This document shows positions 33,685 through 44,654 of a stretch of 64,000 bases of DNA, one piece after another. This DNA comes from Megalobrama amblycephala. Taxonomy: Eukaryota > Chordata > Actinopteri > Cypriniformes > Xenocyprididae. Every line of letters starts with the position of its first letter. Within the stretch, counting starts at the first letter, position 1. Location: assembly GCF_018812025.1 (NCBI RefSeq), contig NC_063050.1, forward strand, positions 12,441,037-12,505,036, read 5' to 3'. The notes below the pieces were generated by a model. It saw nothing but the letters and a program-made list of their open reading frames with translations, ran no database searches and was not told the origin of the DNA. Both the position numbers and the translations under genes were made by a program.

Positions 33685-34414
33685 GGGGAAATAGTGAAGT
33701 GTGTGGAGATGTCTGTTCCTGGTCCTCATGTGTTTCTGCTGGTCACCAGACTGGATGTGAAATTCACAGAGGAGGAGAAAAACACTGTGAAATGGATTCA
33801 GGAGAACTTTGGAGAAAAAGCTGCTTGTTACACCATTATGCTCTTCACTAGAGGAGATCAGTTAAAAATATCTATAGAGGGGCTTCTGTCAAAAAACAAG
33901 CAGATTAATGAGCTAGTCGAACAGTGTAATGGTGGCTATCGTGTTTAATAACACAGATGAAAAAAATCGATCACAGGTCACAGAACTGCTGGAGAAAATA
34001 GACCGAATGGTGGAGGAGAATGGAGAAGATCATTACACAAATGAGATGTACCAGGAAGCTCAGAAAAAAATAGAGGAAGAGGAGAGACAGAAGAGAGAGG
34101 AAGAGGAGAGACGGAAGAGAGAGGAAGAGGAGAGACGGAAGAGAGAGGAAGAAAAGATAAAAGAGGATGAAAGAAGAAGGATAAATGATACAGCCCAAGC
34201 TGCAGCATTTGTGGCAGTAGGTGTTGGAGCAGCTCTTGCTGGAGGCACATTACTGGCTGCAGCTGGTGGTGCAGTGGTAACACCTGCAGCTTTAATCGCA
34301 GTAGGAGCTGCTGTCACAGGAGGATCAAGTGGAAAACTTATTGTGGATAAACTTATTGTGGATAAAGTTAAAGATTGCGAGGAGCAGAAAAGAAGTGAAA
34401 CAAAAAATACATAA
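33685..34414 (+). pseudogene. Truncated, frameshifted GIMAP GTPase
   Basis: Homology begins mid-GTPase (VKCVEMSVPGPHVFLLV) and continues through G4 LFTRGDQL and the conserved box to NGGYRV. The frame then shifts near 33943, apparently by loss of two bases. It resumes as FNNTDEKNRSQV, an EEEERRKR-repeat coiled coil (about 34070-34180), an Ala/Gly-rich hydrophobic stretch and a short charged tail ending at the stop 34412-34414. The P-loop, G2 and G3 are absent. Upstream is the element 32527-33684. Compared with the minus-strand GIMAP at 5889-6733 the tail differs by the added coiled coil, so these are different family members. Confidence 0.85.
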
Positions 34415-35568
34415 ATCGAGACCCTCCAAATAACCCCTTATATTCTAATTGTATATACCATTTGGCTTTATCATATGGGCACATTCTTTTAGCATATTTT
34501 GTATGTTTTCATGGGCGGTTTCGATACTTCTCAGAGAAGCAGATAGAAGCTGTTTGTCATCTGAAGGTTTTAAATCCAGTCACTGTCTTGTGTTGTGGAT
34601 GTCGTTATTTTTTATATGTCACTATGGTTGCATGCGATTGATTTTTTTTTAATAACCTTTTTTCCAGGCTTCTGATTGACCAACATGGCTTTACAGTTAG
34701 GGTTATATCACCACCTGTTTGTTTGGCATGCTCTTGACAGCACTTCATAGCGTGTTTTTAATGTGGATGTGAACGAAGGAGGAAAAACTCTGTTTAAAAA
34801 ATACCTGTGTACATGTGGACAAGGCCTTAAAATTGGACAAAAACAATGAGACTGTTATCGTCCCTAAGACAATTCAGTGATTTTGGGGTAATGAGATGTT
34901 CCTTTTGCTGCCTTTACGTGCTCTCTAAATTATCGTAAATATGAGTTTCCTTGGTAAAAATTACACATGAACGCCCATTTCGAATGCAATGAGCTCACAA
35001 TCATGACTTCTGAAGTGGGAATTATCAAATTTAAGATAGCACGTGAAGCAGGGCCAGAGTGGGACTCATTTTCAGCCCTGGAGTTTCATGCCTTAGACCG
35101 GCCCACTTTAATTCCCGACTGACTATATTAAAATAATGTAATTAAAACCTCAGTATATAAGTCTGCAAATTGTGCACTGTTCTCTACAGCCTTGTAATTA
35201 ATTGTATTTTTCAAAAATATTATTTCCAATTCAGTGCAAAAATGCTAAAATTTGATATAGTCATTTTTTATTGTATAATAATGATTTTATAACGTGAACC
35301 ATTGATTAATTCTTAAGCCATCTAGTGACTGTAGTTAAAAAATCATGTTATTGTAATTTTTTTACTTTCCATGGCAGCAATGATCCACTAAACCCAGGCA
35401 CTTTTTTCATGTCTATCTCTTTGAATGAAATTGAGAAATGTAGATCTTTTTTAAAGTGGTTTTAACATAAACATTTTCCTCTTTTATATAAATATATATA
35501 CTTACTATATACAATTATTACAAATTGAGGCAAAATAAATAACAAAAAATACCATAAATCCCACTTCG
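34415..35568. other. No supported gene; MITE fragments
   Basis: 34670-34830 and 35050-35115 (GGGCCAGAGTGGGACTCATT) look like pieces of dispersed repeats. The rest is AT-rich. Confidence 0.4.
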
Positions 35569-35847
35569 GTAAAGTTGGTTTTATATTCGCACATTCGGAC
35601 TTCTGATAAATTCAGACTTTCCAATAAATGTGCAATAAATTAATGTTTGCGAATTTTAAGCAGCGACATGATATCGACAACCAACGATTGTCAACTTACA
35701 ACATTTTTCACAGTCGATCAAAATAGGCAAGTATTGTTTTAATGGCATATTTACTTGTGAATGTCCACTGAATGTCCAATGTAGTGTGATTAACAAGGCT
35801 ATTGAATACGGATGTCCGAATGTGCGAATATAAAACCAACTTTACCC
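35569..35847. mobile_element. MITE with GGTAAAGTTGG ends
   Basis: GGTAAAGTTGGTTTTATATT at the left and its reverse complement AATATAAAACCAACTTTACC at the right, with 30-bp arms. The central part is unpaired and noncoding. Confidence 0.8.
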
Positions 35848-36434
35848 AAGTATAAATCCCGCAAAACTGCACAACTTTACAGTAAAAATATTAAAGTGAG
35901 TGATAGCACATTTGTTTAAAAAAAAGTTACATTATGTTACAAAAATCACATTTTACTGTCTGGTTATGTAAGCTAGTTGGACAGAAAAATGAATATTGTT
36001 TCCCAATGTGTAGCATATTAGCAAGAAACATAGCATAACATAAATGATAGGCCCTCTATTTTATTATTTGCCTACTATTACGATATGATAAATATGAAAA
36101 TATGAAAAATCCACCACTGACTGGTTTTAAGGAAAAAGGTACTCAGCTTAGTACATTTTCACTGCGTCGACAGTTTCTAGAGCATCCATATTTCAACCCA
36201 GCGCCATGACAACACCGGCCCTCGTGGTCAAAGAAACAGACCAGCCCACCGGGAATTCTCCCGGTGCTTCCGATATGCCATCATCATATATCTCTGTCGG
36301 GAGCTGGAAGATTTGTTTGTGCATTCTTTGGATGAAAATATCTTGAAGAATGAATGTCTAATAAGTGACCAAATATGAATGTGTGTGGTGGAGCCATTAG
36401 AAAACAGTAGATCAGTGTTTGTCATTTCATCCCG

Positions 36435-36663
36435 TTGGAATTATAAGGTTCTATCTGCGCTCTGAGCAGTTCTGAGATATTGAGCTTCACAGTTTTTGCA
36501 TTCCATATAGCAAAAATGATATGGGGAACAAGTTTCTTTCAAACATGGAAATGACAGAGACCCTAAATGAATTCTAAATGTACAATATCAAAATCCTCTC
36601 AAATTTGTAAATGGAGATTTTTGGAATGGAATGGGTCAAACGCAGATAGAACCTTCTAATTCT
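36435..36663. mobile_element. Small MITE, 26-bp inverted ends
   Basis: Left GAATTATAAGGTTCTATCTG and right CAGATAGAACCTTCTAATTC pair. No ORF. Confidence 0.65.
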
Positions 36664-38420
36664 AAAAATTCGCTTGGAATTTTAAGGTTCAATCTGCCCA
36701 AAAATTAATTTAAGCAATTTTTTATCAAGAAACACAAACAGATTACTTATAAATTAGAATTGTAACAATGTGTTGACATGCACGAGAAAGTTAAATATAA
36801 TGGTTTTTATGACATTTATTTCATATTTTAAATGAATATTATTTTCCTGATCAAGTTAAACATAGAAAGAATTGCTAAATATTTTGTCCAGTGCAGATGT
36901 TAAATTTAGGTAGGAATATGTTGGGTAATTTAACACATTATTACAGGAACTGTTCAAGTTTAAGTTTCCTCTTGTTTAGACAGAAAGCAGCTACTGTAAT
37001 ACATCTGACAGGACTTTATTCCACAGAAAGAGGGACAGATATAATGGCATCAGTATGGCTGAAATAACATACTATCGTTTGTTGTTGTAATTAAGACCTC
37101 ATCAATTAAATTGTTGAGTATTTGACCTTTAAGCCTTAATACTGTCAAATTTGAGACATTTTAAAAACTGCAAGAAAACAGACAATGCTTCAGCAAAGGC
37201 TTTTAACAAAGTTTAATAAACATTGAAAAATGTTTCACTGACTATATATAATTATAAATATTTCACATTTAAAATATTTAAATTACTTCAACTATGCAAC
37301 AACTCAGTTTTTACCAACAATGTAAAATTTAACTTAACTTTAATTTAACTTTAATCCAGTATGACAGAGCGTATAGTTGTATAGCTACATAGCTCAATAC
37401 AAGTACACAGGATGGATCAAGGTTAAAACATAACATTACTTTCCCTCGTATGACAATAATATGACTGGAAAGCAAATATTGATCAATAATGTATTTGTAT
37501 ATTGAACAATTATGTAAGTTCCCACAAGTGAGAAAATAATCCGGTGAGAAATGCCTAAAAAGCAAAACTTGATCAGACCAAACAGGTAGATCCGCACATT
37601 GAACACATCGCTTCAGGGCAGAAACTGTTTCTTTTTTTAGTTCAGACAAGGATGTTTTGTTGAAAAGCTCAACATTTTTAACTTTAATTTAAAAATTTGC
37701 ATACTGTGATACAACAGACACAGCTTCACAGCTCTCAGGTCTCTCAAATGAGTTGGTTTTAGTTTGAACTTACACAGAATGTACAAATCCAATCTTGTCA
37801 TGAAAAACAAGACAACCAGGATCCATGTGGGGCCGTAGAATCCACAACGAGGAGGGGAAAAAAGAAGAAAAAAAAAGAGAAAAAAAAAAATCAACACTGT
37901 AAAAAAAAAATCATTCACTCACCTTAACTTTGAGTTATCTTTTTGCACTGACTCAGTTGTCTTTACGTAGAATATTAAGTATGTTCAACTTGACAAATTT
38001 AATGTTTAGTTGGATTAACTTTATGAAAGTAAGTAACTTTTTTAAGTTTTCAATACAAACATTCCCTGTAAAATATGTTTGTTTTTTTTTTTTTTTTTTG
38101 CTCAACTTAACTTTTTGAGGTACTAATTTCCACTGACTTATTTAAGTTTTAATTACTTAGATTTTTAAGTATTTTCAACTTGACAAATTTAGGTCATTGA
38201 GCTTATATATTTCAGTTGGAATAACTTTATGAAAATAAGGTGAACTTATATTTTTTAAGTTTTCAATACCACAACTTATGTTCATTTAACTTACATTTCT
38301 GAATTATCATTTTGCACTGACTCAGTTGCATTTACTTAAAATATTAAGTATTTTCCAACGAACGTGGTCATGTAAAGATGGTAACCCATTTTCTTTTATC
38401 CAAGTAAGGTCATAAATGGC
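36664..38420. other. No supported gene; one diffuse repeat
   Basis: 37890-38350 contains repeated GACTCAGTTG, TATTAAGTATKTTCAAC and AACTTTATGAAA words. These form a partly tandem MITE-like region related in reverse to 58741-58880. The rest shows nothing I can name. Confidence 0.4.
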
Positions 38421-39026
38421 TTAAAGTGATAGTTCACCTAAAAATGAAAATTTGATGTTTATCTGCTTACCCCCAGCGCATCCAAGATGTAGGTGTCTTT
38501 GTTTCTTCAGTAGAACACAAATGATGATTTTTAACTGCAACCGCTGCCGTCTGTCAGTGGTATAATGCAAGTCACTTGATTCGTTTGGTCTGATCGCGCT
38601 CTGACAACGGCAGTGATGTCTCGCTCTCATTGAAGTATATGCGCGAGACATCACTGCCGCTGTCAGAGCGCGATCAGACCAAACGAATCGAGTGATGAAT
38701 GCCGTTGGACATAGTGGTGTATTAGAGGTAAAAAATGATATAAATACTGTTCCGTTTCTCGCACAAACCGATCGTTTCGTGTCTAAGGACATCAATGTGT
38801 CGTCACGAGCCGCAGGGTTTAATTTGGATTTGTCTGTAGTGTTTTATTTACTCTTATAGTCCAAGTTCCCGCTGACTTGCATTATACCACTGACAGACGG
38901 CAGCGGTTGCAGTTAAAAATCATCATTTGTGTTCTACTGAAGAAACAAAGACACCTACATCTTGGATGCGCTGGGGGTAAGCAGATAAACATCAAATTTT
39001 CATTTTTGGGTGAACTATCCCTTTAA
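38421..39026. mobile_element. TTAA MITE family A, complete copy (606 bp)
   Basis: Long terminal inverted repeats of about 150 bases, starting TTAAAGTGATAGTTCACC and ending GGTGAACTATCCCTTTAA. A second internal inverted repeat is centred near 38635 (GATTCGTTTGGTCTGATCGC / GCGATCAGACCAAACGAATC). TTAA at both edges suggests a piggyBac-type target site. No coding capacity. Confidence 0.85.
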
Positions 39027-39324
39027 GCATAAACCAATCGGAACAGGTAATCTTTTGGCTCTTACCCCAATTTTGCGCAGCATGTAAATGCATTAACCTG
39101 TCTTCTGTCGGTTTACTGAAGTGCGCATGTGTGATATGTGACAGAAACACAGATTTAAATGCATCCAGACAGAGCGAGCATTTTGCAGAAAAGGAAGAAG
39201 GAAATGTATTGCAAACACAGACTTTTTCAAGACCCAGAAAATTGTAAAAATGTGTTCATCTCTCGTGCAGAAGAAATTTGGTTCAGTCAAAACGCTTAAT
39301 CTATGACAATCTTTATTATATTAG

Positions 39325-39985
39325 CATGAAGATTTTCTTTTTCTATGCTCTAACTGACAGAGGATATTGAGTTAATGCCATCAGAATATTGGATATTTAC
39401 ACAAATAGTTTTATAGGGATAAGAAAAACTCTTTTTTTTTTTTTTTTCTTATTTTTTAAAAGTCAGATTTCTAGAAAGAAAACATGCATGCAATGTTATA
39501 TGGACAATATTGGACCTTGTCAAAAGTTTGCAGTAGTTTTTATTTTGGGTAGATATTAGGTTGGTCAGACACTCCTGCGGCACATGCTCATTGTCTCCTG
39601 AAGGATCTTTAAATTAAATGACATTCTGTTCATTCATTCCAGGTGAAGACTGTTTAAGGGATTTAAGAATATTTCCTAATCAGCTGACTGCTTCAAATTA
39701 AACTTGTGAGTCATGGGTTGTGGGAACAGCAAAGATGTATGCGAGAACTGCCAGGACAATTGCAATAACGGATGCAGTTGCAGCTGTCACGAAAGCACCA
39801 ATGCGAAACGGAAGGAAATGTGCAAATGCTGTTTGGAAAATTGTTGTGACTTTTGGACTGAGTGCTGTATGGGATTAATCTCATGCTGTTCAGAAATGTA
39901 AGTATAATCACTATATTAATCACTGCTTCCTACAAAATTTACATTTTCTTAAATTCCCTCCAGATTGTGAAACTTTAATCAATGA
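39325..39985 (+). repeat. Duplicated block, copy B (pairs with 568-1545)
   Basis: Matches copy A from the CTTTTTCTATGCTC upstream word through the 5' UTR, exon 1 and the first ~90 bases of the intron. Exon 2 homology resumes at about 44300. Confidence 0.85.
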
Positions 39986-42900
39986 TTATAAAAAAAAAAA
40001 GCAAAATCTACATCCAATCATTGTCTTAGTCTCGGTCTTGGAGGGTCTGGTCTTGACTACACCTCTGGTTAACCTTCCTGACACATTTACTGTGTTAAAA
40101 TCATTGACTCAATGAATGTGTGTTATGGCCCATGTCCGAGTTAACAGCTCGTTCAAAATAATAACTCCAACTAGGACATAGACCGTAAACATGCAAGAGC
40201 CACAGACACCGGTTGTTAATTTTCAGGACAATAAATCACCCTCGTTTAATTATAATAGAAAAAAGAATAAACAATTCATAAATAATGTTGCAAACAAAAA
40301 TTAGACAAAATATTAACAAAAGAATTAACAGTAAACAGGTAGGGAAAAACAGCCAAAGAAACAATGAATGCCTGCCTGGCTATTCTCACCAACAGTTCTT
40401 ATCTAGCTTCCGATAAAGCAAAAGGAGTGAGTCTTCCGGGCCTCTGCTTCCTTCAAGTCAAGTCAAGTCAAGTCAAGTCACCTTTATTTATATAGCGCTT
40501 TTTACAATGCAGATTGTGTCAAAGCAGCTTTACATTGATAACTGGTACATAATTTTTGCTGCACAGCAGCTCTTAAATAATAGTGTCAATGCAGGCAGAT
40601 CAAAGCACTGTTGAATAAATGTCAAGAAAACTGTTGAATATCAAATGTCAAGTCAAATGTCAAGTGTCCCCAACTAAGCAAGCCAAAGGCGACAGCGGCA
40701 AGGAACCCAAACTCCAACAGGTGACATCAGGTGGCAAATAGGTGTTAAAATGGAGAAAAAAAAAACTTGGGAGAAACCAGGCTTAGTCAGGGGGCCAGTT
40801 CTACTCTGGCGAACAGTGCTTTGTTACGAATCAGGTTGCTATCATAAGCTTCCTTCACTATACTTACTACATTAATAAACAGTGACCTCTTTAACTCCCT
40901 GAGGTCTGAAAAAGCGCCGGCGCGTTTTGCAGGATTTTTTTCACATTGCAGCAAAACAGACTTAAAATACTCCATCATTTCTTGTCATAGAGACATAAGT
41001 AATATATCAATTGAAACTATAGAATGTCTTCTTTTATTTGTGTACACTCAGAGTAAAAACAAAATGTTGTGCTTTTTGTAAAATAAAGAAAACTAACATG
41101 ATGCGTGATCTCTCGTCTCCCTCTGAACAAAGTCCAATCTGATAGTTCTCAGAAAATGAACTGTAACTTATGAATACTAATGACAAAAAAAATGACACTT
41201 ATGTCTAAAGAAACGTTGAAATGTCAGGTTTTAAATCGTGCAAGTCAAATCAAAAACAAACCTTCTGTGTTTATGTAATCTGTATGAAAAGAGAGCCATG
41301 TCAGAAGTCTGTGATTCAGCTCATTATCCGCTAATGCGGCCACGCCCACGGAGCCAGCGCTATTCAGACGCAAATTCAGTCAATACATGCATTCATCGTC
41401 TCAATCGTGTATTTATTGTCTTGAAAAGTGTGTATTTGGATGTTAAAGCAATGGTTAGCGATCTCTAGAAGACATGCCGTTAGTTCCTAGTTCCTTTACT
41501 TCTTCATATGAATTTGTGGCCTAAAGGTGTACAGAGAGCGCCCTCCGGCTGCAGTATGAATTGAAAATACCATTCCTGAAATGTCCTCTTCTTCTTCTTT
41601 AGAATAATTTGTGGACTAAAGGTGTACAGAGAGCGCCCTCCGGCTGCAAGTATGAATTGAAAAAACAGTATCCAGCACTCATAGTGATGACAATAAATAT
41701 TACTTCTCAGTATAGAAAATTGACATAAATATATAAGAATCCATCAATATTTCTCCAAATGTGCATGCTTTTAAGCTGAAAGCCTATATGAAATGCTATA
41801 GAGGTAACATAATTGTTCAGACACTTTGCATCACAGAAATACATTATATTTTAAAGAATATAATAGAATACCATTATTTTAAATTGTAATAATATTTCAC
41901 AGTATTGCTGTTTATGATGAGCTGAGACATGATTACAGAGGGTTTTTTTCACAGCCTACCTGACTGAAAGGCCTCATTAATATGCAAGTCATTTCAGGTC
42001 ATTGTTATGCGATTCTTTTGTCTTCTCAGGTGAGAATGGCCCATTATTCATGCAGATTCACGCCTCCACGCATACTGTGTTTCTTGACAAAAAGTGTCTT
42101 ACAAAAACTAAATCAATATATTGTTTTATATGAAGGAGTAAGCAGCATACTTTTTACATAATTTTGAAGCAAAAACTCTAGTCTACAACCTCCAATACCC
42201 AAAAGTCTTGTGAACACAGATTTAATATACTTTTTTTGGCCTTATTTCAGTGACTTAAGTTTTTTGTTTTTTCAATAACCACGCATAAACATTATTCCTT
42301 CAAAAATACAAACATGTATATACATGTTCCTCACATATTATTGTAGCCTAGTTTGTGCTGAACACAGTGTAATGACACTTTTGTCATTTATATGTTTATG
42401 AACAACTGAAAAAAGCACAAATGTCAGGGCATGTCAAAACTTCTCCAAGCCCCAAATCAGCCTCAGACTCCAGAGGGTTAAGCAACTTCACTACCCGTTA
42501 CTGTTAAAATTAAACATTAATATTTATATAAAAAAAACATATCAAACAAAACAATGAAAGATCAAGAATGCAAACTAAACTATAACAAACGAAAGACTAA
42601 GTGCCCCATGGGAGCGGACGTTCAAAAAGGGACCGCAGCGAGGGTATCGCAGAGAGAGACACCGGCGAAACCAGCCCAGCGAGAGAGACTCCATTGATGC
42701 CATCCACGCTATTTATGCCGGAAACTCGGTGACGTCATCGTGCTTCCACAGATTGAGGATTCCCCACAACGCCACCTAAAGGCTTAAAAAAATAAATTAC
42801 GCAGATATACGTAACAATGTGTCAGAATTAACACAAGTGTTGTCCCTAAACTCACCTATTGATGTGTGAGAATTTAACACAGTTTGAGTCAGTTTTAACA

Positions 42901-43084
42901 CATACTTTCTAAGAGTGTGTGTGTCTATGAATGTGTCCAGATGACCACACACAGTAAAAAGACATGGAATCTTTGACTTTGTGGGGTCTTTTACATGGAC
43001 AAAATCTTTTATATGACACTAAATGTCCTTCCCAACACTATCCCTAAACCTACCCGTCACAGGAACCTAACATAATTTTAACAT

Positions 43085-43178
<94 letters not shown>

Positions 43179-44118
43179 TACAGTCCAAAAGTTTGGAACC
43201 ACTAAGATTTTTAATGTTTTTAAAAAGTTTCGTCTGCTCACCAAGGCTACATTTATTTAATTAAAAATACAGTAAAAAACAGTAATATTGTGAAATATTA
43301 TTACAATTTAAAATAACTGTGTACTATTTAAATATATTTGACAAAGTAATTTATTCCTGTGATGCAAAGCTGAATTTTCAGCATCGTTACTCCAGTCTTC
43401 AGTGTCACATGATCCTTCAGAAATCATTCTAATATGATGATTTGCTGCTCAAGAAACATTTATGATTATTTTCAATGTTGAAAACAGTTGTGTACTTTTT
43501 TTTCAGGATTCCTTGATGAATAGAAAGTTCAAAAGAACAGCATTTATCTGAAATACAAAGCTTCTGTAGCATTATACACTACCATTCAAAAGTTTGGGGT
43601 CAGTAAGAATTTTTATTTTTATTTTTTTGAAAAGAAATGAAAGAAATGAATACTTTTATTCAGCAAGGATGCATTAAATCAATCAAAAGTGGCAGTAAAG
43701 ACATTTATAATGTTACAAAAGATTAGATTTCAGATAAACACTGTTCTTTTGAACTTTCTATTCATCAAATAATCCTGAAAAAAAATATTGTACACAAATA
43801 TTTTGTACAATTGTACACATTAAATGTTTCTTGAGCAGCAGATCAGCATATTAGAATGATTTCTGAAGGATCATGTGACACTGAAGACTGGAGTAATGAT
43901 GCTGAAAATTCAGCTTTGCATCACAGGAATAAATTACTTTGTCAAATATATTCAAATAGAAAACAGTTATTTTAAATTGTAATAATATTTCACAATATTA
44001 CTGTTTTTTACTATATTTTTAATTAAATAAATGTAGCCTTGGTGAGCAGACGAAACTTCTTTTAAAAACATTAAAAATCTTAGTGGTTCCAAACTTTTGG
44101 ACTGTACTGTATATATAT

Positions 44119-44200
<82 letters not shown>

Positions 44201-44463
44201 TGTAGGTTTAAGTATAGTGAAGGGAAGGGCCATTCTATAGTGACTTTTAAGATTTTTATAGCAAAACAAACCTGTGTATGTGTGTGTTTGTGTGTTGAGG
44301 CATAACAAACATTTAATGTTAATATTGCATCTTTTTTTCTTCAAGTGAATGTGATGGTAATGGTGACGGTGATGATGATGATCGTGACAGTGACAGTGGT
44401 TGTGATGGTGACGATGGCTGTGATGGTGACGGTGGCTGTGATGGTGGCGGTGGCTGTGAGTGA
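39713..44463 (+). CDS. Small lipid-anchored cysteine-rich protein, copy B (two exons)
   Basis: Paralogue of 1253-2744. Exon 1 is 39713-39897 (donor AT|GTAAGT) and exon 2 coding is 44346-44463 (acceptor TTCTTCAAG), giving 100 residues. The N-terminus MGCGNS again fits dual myristate/palmitate anchoring. CENCQDNCNNGCSCSCH is identical to copy A, and the rest of exon 1 holds ten further cysteines, several as CC pairs. Exon 2 replaces the short acidic tail of A with 38 residues rich in Asp, Gly and Cys (for example GCDGDDGCDGDGGCDGGGG), made by GTGATG-type minisatellite DNA, and ends at the same TGA. The 4.4-kb intron holds a solo LTR and several DNA elements. No TATAAATA box is seen upstream. 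Function is unknown; metal binding by the Cys/Asp tail is speculation. Confidence 0.65.
40456..40890 (+). repeat. Dispersed cyprinid-type repeat with AAGTC tandem start
   Basis: Starts with about five TCAAG units, then CACCTTTATTTATATAGCGC and AAAGCAGCTTTACATTGATA. It ends after CAACAGGTGACATCAGGTGG and AACCAGGCTTAGTCAGGGGG. A shorter relative lies at 5195-5290. No ORF of its own. Confidence 0.7.
40891..42481. mobile_element. TTAA-flanked DNA element nested in the solo LTR
   Basis: Left TTAACTCCCTGAGGTCTGAA and right CAGACTCCAGAGGGTTAA are imperfect inverted ends with TTAA edges. The interior is about 1.6 kb and noncoding, with a tandem duplication at 41511-41663. The ends resemble those of 29974-30680. 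Confidence 0.65.
41511..41663. repeat. Two-copy tandem repeat, about 95-bp unit
   Basis: AATTTGTGG(C/A)CTAAAGGTGTACAGAGAGCG starts both copies (41511 and 41606). The unit includes GCGCCCTCCGGCTGCA. Confidence 0.85.
43089..43175. repeat. (TA)n microsatellite, left
   Basis: Pure TA tract abutting the element at 43176; the same tract continues beyond it at 44110. Confidence 0.95.
43176..44109. mobile_element. Long-inverted-repeat element inserted in (TA)n
   Basis: Ends CAGTACAGTCCAAAAGTTTG and CAAACTTTTGGACTGTACTG with TA on each side. The arms run several hundred bases (for example CAAAGTAATTTATTCCTGTG near 43340 and its reverse complement near 43930). Noncoding, very common type in fish genomes. 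Confidence 0.85.
44110..44198. repeat. (TA)n microsatellite, right
   Basis: About 85 bases of TA interrupted once by TGTATGTGTG. It yields spurious Tyr-Ile ORFs on both strands. Confidence 0.95.
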
Positions 44464-44654
44464 ATGGGTTCTGGAGGTGATGCAGTGGTCAGGATTGGTT
44501 ACAGCTCCTGTGGGAAACATCATCCTCTTCATGAAGAAAATTTTATCTATTCAAATACCATTGCAGTCATAAAGCTCAATATAAACAAAATAACACATGA
44601 ATTCAAAGCAGAAATGATTTAACAGTATGAATGAATGAATAAATGAGGCATATA

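Larger units (their letters stand above)
40121..42816. mobile_element. Solo LTR with nested insertions
   Basis: Ends TGTTATGG and CGTAACA are TG...CA inverted, flanked by the exact 5-bp duplication ATGTG (40116-40120, 42817-42821). LTR sequence proper is about 40121-40455 and 42482-42816; the middle is later insertions. This is the scar of LTR-LTR recombination of a retroelement. The family is not identified. Confidence 0.7.

Noticed and set aside
33971..34317. Leu/Ser- and Ala-rich minus-strand ORFs
   Set aside because: They are shadows of the Glu/Arg repeat and Ala/Gly tail of the GIMAP pseudogene.
38421..39026. Repeats considered as a CRISPR-like or regulatory array
   Set aside because: They are terminal and internal inverted repeats of one MITE, not regularly spaced direct repeats, and the genome is clearly eukaryotic.
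1..39026. MITE family A lying upstream of both Cys-rich gene copies, as if duplicated with them
   Set aside because: The sequences between the MITE and the duplicated blocks (85-567 versus 39027-39324) do not match, so the two insertions look independent.
43967..44344. Tyr-Ile repeat ORFs on both strands
   Set aside because: They are products of the (TA)n tract.
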